Shown one piece after another: positions 46,201-53,123 of a DNA stretch of 64,000 bases. A program made the translations under genes and the position numbers. The notes under the pieces were generated by a model. It was not told where the DNA came from. It ran no database searches and was given only the letters and a program-made list of their open reading frames with translations. Positions within the stretch are counted from its first letter, which is position 1, and each line of letters starts with the position of its first letter. Source of the DNA: Owenia fusiformis (Eukaryota; Annelida; Polychaeta; Sabellida; Oweniidae); contig CAIIXF020000010.1 of assembly GCA_903813345.2 (NCBI GenBank), positions 7,927,169 to 7,991,168 on the forward strand, read 5' to 3'.

Positions 46201-49200
46201 AAAGGCAGAATCAGATCTAGCAATTACTTTGATTACATTGGTGCTTCATCTTGATGAAAATTGTTTCAATTTTAGAATATTTTGGGCTCATATCATTCCA
46301 TGTCATATCTATTTTCTAAAAATACCCCTAGTATAAACTTTATTTGAGGAAAACTAAAGGATTTTTACAAATTTGACAACATTTGTCTGGAAGAATGGTT
46401 ACCATATTTATCATTTGGGAGAATGTAAATATTTTTCCCCTATTTTTGCACTTTGAATCGTAAATAACTTCACCAATTTCTTGCAATTTTGTCACTTCCG
46501 ATAGATCTGATTTTGTCTTTATTAATTACATGTACATCAACATACATCTCAAGTGTATTTTTTTGTAACAATTGTGCTTTAACTGCAAACTTAAAGTTTG
46601 AGAATTCTAACAAACTGCAAAAAGAGGTTTATCTCACCTGAGGAATTCCTCCATTATGGATGCCATCCTTGTCTACATATGGATAAGTCCCAAGTTGAGG
46701 AGTATAAAATATTGTCACAAAATCGCCAGTAAATTTCTGGTCCTTATTCACGACCACATCAAATGCTGTTAAGTTCAAATTGACTCCAAATCCTTTGCAT
46801 CCTTCTGATGGGGTGTTCCAAATGATAAGGAATGGATCCTTAGGTAGTGGCTGTTTATCATGAATATGTTCATGTAAATCATTAAGAAAATCGCGCTGGA
46901 TGTGATTTCTAGTAGTTGATCTAAAGCATCCGACACACATTGAAAATGATGCTAAAATTGTTATTAAACCTTTTGGTCCCATTTTGATTTCAAATCATTG
47001 AGATAAATATAGTATGGTATAGATGCCTGTGCTTTATATTGACCTTATCTGAACTTTAAGTTGTGTCTGAATTATAAGCCACTAAACTCTGTTAACAGAG
47101 TAGATAAGCTGTTTGGGTCACAAAGACCTGTAAAGTCATATGATCAAGAAATACACCACAAATCCTGTCATATGATAAAGTTTAACTTTATCATAACTAA
47201 TGATAACAACAACACCAAGGCGGCACAGAAAATCCCATCGAACACCTAATGAGTGTCAGATATCATTGCTAGAAATCATGTCTCAAAATGGTTCAACCCA
47301 AAATGTATATTACATAAAAAGGTGCCATTTACAAAATGGTAACCTACAGCCAGATTGTTATTAGAGAGTGGAATAGGCTTCCAAGTATTCACATATAAAA
47401 TTTCAACAAAATTGCTCCATAGCAAAAAAACATATAAACATTTAAAAACACCTAAAATGGCCATGATAGTCAAAGTGTCATAAGACAGTGTGCCATGCTT
47501 TCAATATTCACATATCAAATATGAACAAAATAAATCTCAAAATAGCTTGTCAACACTTTTAAATATGACAGCAACATTTCGTTTTTAAAGAAAAATTTAA
47601 ACTAAATCAATATCCTTTATTTTTGGGCATTTAAATCATCTATAATACAGTTCTATATATCATTATTATATTGTTACTAAAATACTATAAAATAGATGGA
47701 AGCCATTTTGTAACCGATGACCATTTTCAAAATTGGTTTTCAAGTAGAACTGGTACTCACATAGGGCATACTTGTGTATAAGATATAAACAAATGTGGGC
47801 CAACGGTATCTGAGTTATTGCATGGACAGATGGACAGATGGTTGGATGGACAGACGAATGGACGGGGAAGTTCTTTAGATAAACATTTACAAATTAAATT
47901 CATAAAATGTGGAGCTGATATGGATGATGTGAATACAAATGCTTGTAAAATGATATTTTGAAACCAAGGTTTCATGTCAGACAAAAATGATCTTTTTACA
48001 AGATTTATTTTTTGCCAACTCACCAGCATACCCAGCAGCACAAGATGATGACAATATAAAAACTTTAATTGAAAGCCCATGGTCCAATAAAAACAAGAAG
48101 TTTTTTGTAATTTTTCAATACCATAATTTTACATTCTTCACATACAAAATCACCCCAGTTTATGAAAACATACCACAGACTTGAGAGATTTTAATTTTTT
48201 GTGTAACTTGAGATGTCCTCTCTACCCAAGTACATTGTAATATGTTTCTTTTTTTCTTTATTGTAACTGCATGTATTTAAATTCTGTATTTATATTTGTA
48301 TCGTGTAATTGAGAAGCATTTAAATTAGCAACTATGCTATTTTGCTAATCTGAATAAATATAGTATTATAAACAAAACAGACTTGTAATTAAATAGATGT
48401 ATTACTATTTTGTCATCTATATCAAACATATGCATATCAAGGTATTATCTTGACTGGTCTTATAATTATAAAGTATACTCATACCTTATGTAAGGCTTTT
48501 TGGTAATTTACTTTTTTAAAAAAATGCTTTTAAATATGATTTATTTAATGTTACTTAGCTAAAGCAGAGTATATAAGCACAGTCCAATAAGTTTAATTAA
48601 TCATTTTAATAAAATGTGATTTTCTAAAATGAGGAATAACTGCCATGCCATCTATAAATATTTATGGTGCAAGTTTTTTTTCAATCTTTGGTATATTTTA
48701 GGACCAGAAATATCTAATGAAGTTTTGATCATGCATGGTACTTTGAAAATATGGGGCTAAACCATACAAGTACAAGTTAAGTGAAAAGCACTGCATGCAA
48801 ATTATAATATTCTGTCTATTCTTATACATTGTGTTATGCACAAACCCAAAAAATTCCCACTGAGATTAAGGTCAGGGTGCACTTTGATGAAATTTCATGA
48901 CCATAAACATAACTCATTCCACACATCATCTAAATCTTTCATTCTTGCACAAATGATGCGTTAATGTACTTAGATTATTAATTGAGGGTTGATAATTCTT
49001 CAAAATGTTTGAATAACTGGAATATTCAGTTGTTTACTTTTCAAAATTGCAAATGTTTACTTACTGTATACAAAGTAAAGAAGGAATCTAATACAGGGTA
49101 GTAACAATCCATTGAAGGCGATTATGGAAAGCTGCAAACAGAAGAATATTTCTATTAAAAAGATGGTAATAATAGTTGAATGTATTGCAAAAGTGTACTT

Positions 49201-50613
49201 TCTGAAAACATAAATTGAGGAAATATTTGCTTTTCAAAATGAGGTTTAAGGATCTGACCATGAAGAGTAAGCAGCATCTCGATCTCAATATTAACAAATA
49301 TTTTGTCATGTGACCTGTGGTTCAACCAATTACAAAATAAGAAACATGATGGTGAGATAATTATACATTTTTTTACACATTCTAAGTAAACTGAGTGTTA
49401 TATTTGTATTACAATAACATTAAATGAGTTCATAGTCTGGTAATATTTTTTTACAAAAGAAAATTGTAATAAAGTCTGTGACAATGAACACTAATAAATG
49501 GATATATTTGTATTTCCCAAAATATTATAAATTACATACCCAGAATAAGGGAAGTGTTCAATGTTTCCCATTCATAAAATATGCAAATGAGAAATGAGAT
49601 ATATACCTGTCCATTTTGGTAAATACATTTAGGTAAGTACAACAAGGAAAAGAATATTTGGTATACATTTTAGGGGTATATACAAATTGGAATGGCATAG
49701 GCTTGTTTGCTCAAATATTATATCTTATACCCTCAGATATTACAAATTACATACCCAGAATATTCCTCCATTCCATGCACAGCATAAGAAGATTCTATGT
49801 AGGACTTTAGGCTCACTAGAAAAAATATAAGCCCCTTATCACTGAAGGAAATAGCACATACAAATGAACAATTATTTGTGATGAATACTGATTGAAAAAG
49901 ATAACCATCTTTCAATTCTCTTTGTACATATACCAATGGCATATGGCCCTACTCTCAAAATTTAGAGAAAAGTTGATTTTTTATATTGAATTGCCCCACA
50001 CTATAAAAATACTGGATATTCTGAAAAATGGCCAATAATTTACATTTTATTAATAGTCCATATTTATATTTCAAAATGCCCCAAAACACTTCAAATGCAA
50101 TCTCATTTTCAAATTTTATTGGGGGCAAAACCCCCATCAAATCTCTTTCGCTTCACTCACTCGTAGGGTACACTTACAAAATACCCACTACCCGCTACGC
50201 CACTGTATATATGTCTTACGAATTCTTATGAATAAGTAAAAATAGCATGAGATCAGTGTACTATTATTGCACTGTTGTACATGTATTTCAAATGCAACAG
50301 GATACAAATCTTTAACTGATTTCAAACAGCAACCGTAGAACAATGGCTGTAGCATAATATCACAACTCATGACATAATGAATAAAGTAATGGAATTCAAA
50401 AACATACCTCTCTACTTTCTTTTCTCTAGTTTTATGCTGATCTCTCTCTGCTCTTCTCTGCGCCAAAACACTCAGTTGCTCCTGGGCCTTTACTGATCCA
50501 GCGCTCCTTTTAGATACTTCTTCATCCAATTTGTGAATTTTCAATGTTCCTAATATGGCATCTCGCATACCAGATATAATATCAAATAAAGTTCTTTTTA
50601 TAGTGTTTGTCAT
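31226..50613 (-). CDS. EI24: EI24 / EPG-4 ER membrane autophagy protein, complete
   Basis: Nine exons on the minus strand: 50613-50408, 49815-49755, 49131-49065, 35237-35113, 34595-34476, 33293-33182, 32525-32414, 32037-31963, 31358-31226. All junctions are AG/GT and phases agree, giving 336 residues (human protein 340). Conserved blocks: [11 protein letters not shown] in exon 1, [10 protein letters not shown] (exon 2), [17 protein letters not shown] (exon 4), DIADAAYKK...[13 protein letters not shown] (exon 5), [19 protein letters not shown] (exon 6), [13 protein letters not shown] (exon 7), [17 protein letters not shown] (exon 8). These are hallmarks of EI24, a multi-pass ER protein needed for autophagosome maturation and linked to p53-induced death in vertebrates. 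A basic, polar first exon precedes the membrane segments; the C-terminal tail is basic and Ser/Lys-rich. Intron 3 is 13.8 kb and contains two hyaluronidase genes. Poly(A) candidates on the minus strand lie near 29750-29755. Confidence 0.95.
31775..31871. mobile_element. Short hAT-like MITE (CAGGGGCGTAGCCAG ends)
   Basis: CAGGGGCGTAGCCAG and GGTGGTGCAAT are matched by inverted ATTGCACCCATCGCACC and CTGGCTACGCC. The last bases of the right end are mutated. GACTG occurs on both sides, but a clean 8-bp duplication is not visible. Lies in EI24 intron 8. Confidence 0.7.
32746..33091. mobile_element. MITE with TACAGGGTGGGCC termini
   Basis: Left TACAGGGTGGGCCAAAAAA and right TTTTTTGGCCCACCCTGTA are exact inverted ends; the arms keep pairing inward for over 100 bp (GATATACATGACATGACATG versus CATGCCATGTATTGTATATC). 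TA at the borders suggests Tc1/mariner mobilisation. In EI24 intron 6. Confidence 0.85.
33355..34067. mobile_element. Foldback element in EI24 intron 5
   Basis: Left end AAAGGAT...GTCGATATGGTGAAC is inverted at the right as GTTCATCATATCGATACAT...ATCCTTT. Further inside, CTCTTAAACCAATCATC pairs with AATTGGTTTAAGAG, and CAAAGGAAAGTTTGGTTGAT pairs with ATCAACCAAATTTTCCTTTG. Centre near 33712. Part of the right arm (GAATACTTTTTGT..AAATCAACCAAA) also occurs at 29203-29235. Confidence 0.75.
34846..35155. repeat. 50-75-bp tandem repeats derived from an EI24 exon-intron border
   Basis: Five units begin (T)TACAAATAAACCATCT at about 34846, 34921, 34981, 35041 and 35093. The unit containing 35113 is the real 3' end of EI24 exon 4 plus its splice donor; the other copies lie downstream in the intron on the minus strand. 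Two middle units (34921, 34981) are exactly 60 bp and differ at one base. Confidence 0.75.
35799..39684 (-). CDS. Hyaluronidase (GH56), distal copy
   Basis: Five exons: 39684-39343, 37464-37220, 37030-36893, 36585-36378, 36134-35799; 422 residues, within the usual range for hyaluronidases. Exon 1 has a hydrophobic signal-like N-terminus (residues 5-20) and [13 protein letters not shown]. Exon 2 carries the catalytic motif GVIDWESW, with Asp145 and Glu147 matching the acid-pair of GH56 (DxE). Exon 3 has [15 protein letters not shown]; exon 4 [19 protein letters not shown]; exon 5 begins DDLEASIGE and ends in a Cys-rich EGF-like module ([12 protein letters not shown] ... [12 protein letters not shown]). 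GH56 enzymes hydrolyse hyaluronan or chondroitin and are secreted or lysosomal. All key residues are present, so it should be active. Intron 1 holds a nested repeat insertion (37551-39115). Lies wholly inside EI24 intron 3. TTTATT (minus-strand AATAAA) is at 35743-35748. Confidence 0.93.
37551..39115. mobile_element. MITE split by a second, tandem-repeat element
   Basis: Outer ends TACACTATGTCCATAAAGTC (37551) and GTAGACACCCTGTA (to 39115), with AAAGTCTGTGTAAAGAGTA just inside the right end, match the intact 79-bp MITE at 30840-30918. The inner insertion spans 37609-39068. Lies in intron 1 of the distal hyaluronidase gene. Confidence 0.75.
37609..39068. mobile_element. Element with ATGTCCCCACCA ends and ~160-bp tandem repeats
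   Basis: Starts ATGTCCCCACCAAGTGGTGA and ends TATGTGGTGGGGACAT. Six units of ~160 bp run from about 37640 to 38530, each with TAGACAAGACTTTACAGAC, ATCCAAAATGGCTGCCTTGA and AAATTTGAAATTGATC. Near the right end is a GGACAGACAGACGGAC tract. Non-coding. Confidence 0.75.
39811..39852 (-). promoter_or_regulatory. Upstream block conserved between the two hyaluronidase genes
   Basis: On the minus strand, TATTTCTTGATCATAAGAC lies ~130-170 bases before the distal-copy ATG and has a counterpart upstream of the other copy (47111-47153). Followed in both by a GGTC...GTGAC(C/T)CAAA-like stretch. A shared promoter element or simply residual homology from the duplication. Confidence 0.4.
40216..40416. mobile_element. 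MITE (TACAGTAAAACCTGT family)
   Basis: TACAATGAAACCTGTCTTAG and TAGTGAACACC at the left; inverted GGTGTTCACTATA and ACAGGTTTTACTGTA at the right. Several GTGAACAC repeats inside. Lies between the two hyaluronidase genes. Confidence 0.75.
40613..46982 (-). CDS. Hyaluronidase (GH56), proximal copy
   Basis: Five exons: 46982-46638, 44870-44626, 44136-43999, 41433-41226, 40948-40613; 423 residues, with the same intron positions and phases as the distal copy (exons 2-5 identical in length). Catalytic GVIDWENW is intact (Asp146, Glu148). Also [15 protein letters not shown] in exon 3 and an EGF-like C-terminus ending [13 protein letters not shown]. Protein identity to the neighbour is about 79% in exon 2 but about 93% in exon 4, with a 46-residue identical run in exon 5. 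One extra cysteine (GANCVILWG instead of GANGVILWG) is odd. Intron 3 contains a nested transposon stack (41620-43881) and intron 1 a mariner relic (45146-46170). A TATA-like TTTATA (TATAAA on the minus strand) at 47033-47038 lies about 55 bases before the ATG. Confidence 0.93.
42101..42597. mobile_element. Nested MITE with CAGGTTTTACCGTA ends
   Basis: CAGGTTTTACCGTAT...AGTTTTGAAACG at 42101-42139 is inverted at 42560-42597 (CGTTTCAAAACT...ATACGGTAAAACCTG). About 38-bp arms. Confidence 0.75.
42874..43282. mobile_element. Palindromic MITE, copy B
   Basis: Same family as 1977-2381: CACGCGGTCCGAACTTCGA at the left, inverted TCGAAGTTAGGACCGCGTG at the right, and a shared centre with AGCTGTAAGAAGGCCTTCTA. 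AGTTA occurs directly on both sides (42869-42873 and 43283-43287), a possible 5-bp target duplication. Confidence 0.88.
45146..46170. mobile_element. Defective mariner-type element
   Basis: Inverted ends TACAGGATGTTCAGGAAAT and ATTTCCTGAACACCCTGTA, pairing inward through AAAGATAATAATGTC and beyond, flanked by TA. An internal minus-strand relic of transposase is described separately. The ~1-kb length and stop codons show it cannot move by itself. In intron 1 of the proximal hyaluronidase gene. Confidence 0.88.
45568..45693 (-). pseudogene. Mariner transposase C-terminal relic
   Basis: Reads [17 protein letters not shown], the C-terminal catalytic block of mariner transposases (usually HPPYSPDLAPSD..LF). 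The frame runs 41 residues and then stops; no upstream catalytic aspartates are seen. Confidence 0.85.
47111..47153 (-). promoter_or_regulatory. Upstream block conserved between the two hyaluronidase genes
   Basis: Minus strand TATTTCTTGATCATATGAC, 130-170 bases before the ATG at 46982. Counterpart of 39811-39852 at about the same distance. Confidence 0.4.
47250..49064. other. EI24 intron 3, part upstream of the nested genes
   Basis: No exon or clear repeat found. A stretch at 47825-47870 has GGACAGATGG-type short repeats similar to those in the 37609-39068 element. Confidence 0.4.
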
Positions 50614-50943
50614 GATGCAAAATTGAGTATGTGAAATAGGCAGTTATTTAGTCAGACATCACTGTTGATCATTTACAGATTGAGTTTGGCACTTTTTAAG
50701 ACTTTAAAATATCTTGAAACGTATATCTGAAAAATAAATAGTAACAATTAAATTATTATAATTATATAATTCAAAAGGACTTTCATCAGGCTAGCTATAA
50801 GCCCTTGTCAACCCCCCCCCCCCCCACCATCCCCACTACACATCCCTGAATGAGGAAATTTGTAGTCAAGTACACCCACAGGGTCAAACACACACGGTTT
50901 TGAAATAAATGAGGTACTTTAATGATGAACAGAGACTGGAAAG

Positions 50944-51829
50944 TAGAGGTGTCAAGTATTAACCGGTTAACCGGTTTACCGCCGATAATGCCTTGACCGG
51001 TCTGTGTTTTTATGGGTGGTTAGTTGACCGTGTATAATCCTGTTATTTCCCGCGCTAATATTGCATGCTAATCTGTTTGGTTTTAAAGTGTCACTTTCAA
51101 GTAAGCTACTCATACATGTCATAAGTTCGATAACTCCTTACAAACATCCAATCAGCAACTTTAATCCCTGCCACATTGCTTTCCCGCGCTTACTTTGCAT
51201 GTTAATCTCTTTGTTTTTCAAGTGTCAGTTTCATGTGAGCTACTCATACATGTGATAGGTCCGATAACTCCTTACAAACATCCAATCAGCAACTTTAATC
51301 CCTGCCACATTGCTTTCCCGTGCTTACTTTGCATGTTAATCTGTTTGTTTTTCAAGTGTCAGCCATGTGTAATCAACTCATATTGCAAAACAATTTCATA
51401 AATAAATTATATGCATTTTTTAATTCGTCAGTTTTGTTATTATTGTTGTCTATCAACGTCGCCAAAATGTCAAAGGTCAAAGTCTCGCTTTGGTAGTGAG
51501 AAAATTAAAATTAAAATAAACACTAATCAGTAATCAGCTGCAATTCTCAGTTGTTATGGTGCGTTCGTGGAGATTCCAAGGGTAAACCAGTGTGGTAATT
51601 TAGAGGTACCGGTAGTCAGGTAGTGTATGAATAGAACAGAGTAAAGCTTGACGAACGTAAAAAAATAAACGCCGATATATCATTTTTCCAATTTTTTTCA
51701 ACTTTCAAGATCGAAGATGAAGATTTCATTTGAAATTATCAGTTCAAATTTCCCGCCGGTTAACCGACTTTAACCGGTAAAAACATCCGGTTAACCGGTT
51801 AATGCTCAAGCAGTTAATTGACACCACTA
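50944..51829. mobile_element. Non-autonomous hAT transposon with 8-bp TSD
   Basis: Termini TAGAGGTGTCAA and TTGACACCACTA, each with an ACCGGTTAACCGG-type palindrome a few bases inside. Flanked by a perfect direct repeat CTGGAAAG at 50936-50943 and 51830-51837, the 8-bp duplication typical of hAT. The interior (about 51050-51390) is a 134-bp tandem repeat, about 2.5 copies (shared AACATCCAATCAGCAACTTT at offset 134). No transposase. Confidence 0.9.
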
Positions 51830-53098
51830 CTGGAAAGAGATCATGTAATAGCAAGTCCGCCATCTTGAAAAGTGATGGAATCTCTCTCGATGACAAAAGA
51901 AAAAATGTTCCCGTTCTGCCAATATACTAAGATGATTGTGGATTCAACTAAACAAAAAGAATGCTAAAATACCCAGGAATCTATTGAAGTAGGTATCTTA
52001 AGTGTAAGAGGCGTAGAAAATTCTCCCATGTTGTAATCTTACAGGCAAAAGATTGAGACATTCTCAGGACTATAGTCCTGGCACAGGATAAATTTGGACA
52101 CACATTTGCCGTATTAAAAGTCAAATTACTGCGTCCATAGGTTATTTACTTGAACCAAACAAGTAGAAATAGAAGGACGAAGATCTCAGCTATAAACTAA
52201 GTACAAAATCTGTCACGGAGAAGCAGGTAACATTTTGTATATAAGTAACATTTTGAAAGGCGGACTAAACTGCGGACTAAACACGAACCTGTCGGAATCG
52301 TCTAACAGGAAATTATATAATGCCTTTTGTAGTTACATAAGGCAAACCAGGAGATTCTAATGAGCACATTATAAAACTGTATATAGAAGTACATGTATAA
52401 GTGATTTTAGACTATGAATATATAAGCACAAGTGAGAAGCACAAGCGTAAGCACAGGTGTAAAACAAGCAACACGGGACCATTTAGCGGCATTAGCGCAT
52501 AAAAGGATACAAACAAACAAACAAACGGTGGTCACTTTTTTGAAATTTTCCAGTTTGGTGAAGCATCTCCTGAATTATTGTTTGAGCCTATGAGATCCTA
52601 CTACAAAACGATCTGGCCAACATCTGAGGGTCTACTCTAGGCTAATGAATGATAATTGATTCATCATGATCATTCAATTCATCCATGTAAAAAATTTATC
52701 TAAAAAACATTTACTCGGTACCTCAGCTTTTTCCCAACAATTTAATTAATATCTAAGTAGCACTTACCTTCAGAACTGTATATACAGATATATATGCTAA
52801 TATTTAGGCAATAGTTTGGTGCAAACTAGAGATATTAGTAAAAATTAATCGGAAATCGCAGCAGACAATTTTTTTTCCAAAAGTAATGCGCACTTTAACT
52901 GCGCATGTTCCTGCAAACATTAACAAATAGATTAGGATGTAAATTGTTAGTTATTGAAGAAGTAATATTTAGCTATATTTTCCTGAGTGAATCTATGTAT
53001 TAAACAAAATCAAATTATAATGAAACATTACCCTTATATTGCCTGATATTGTGTTTATTAATGTTTCTACGGGTTCAACTTTTTGAGAACACGAAATT

Positions 53099-53111
53099 CT
53101 TTCTTTCTTCC
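53099..53111 (+). promoter_or_regulatory. 5'TOP-like pyrimidine tract
   Basis: CTTTCTTTCTTCC lies 25 bases before the RPS25 ATG. Ribosomal protein mRNAs characteristically begin with a C followed by a pyrimidine run (TOP), giving mTOR-dependent translation. The transcription start is inferred to be in this tract. Confidence 0.6.
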
Positions 53112-53123
53112 GGTTTGTTCAGC

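Larger units (their letters stand above)
50614..53123. other. Divergent intergenic region between EI24 and RPS25
   Basis: Separates the EI24 start (minus) from the RPS25 start (plus). Contains a C-tract (about 50812-50825), a hAT element (50944-51829) and a short (ACAA)n run near 52510. It must hold the RPS25 promoter near its right edge and probably non-coding 5' exons of EI24. Confidence 0.5.

Noticed and set aside
51061-51401. Two similar plus-strand frames with HPISNFNPCHIAF
   Set aside because: Produced by the 134-bp tandem repeat in a non-autonomous hAT element.
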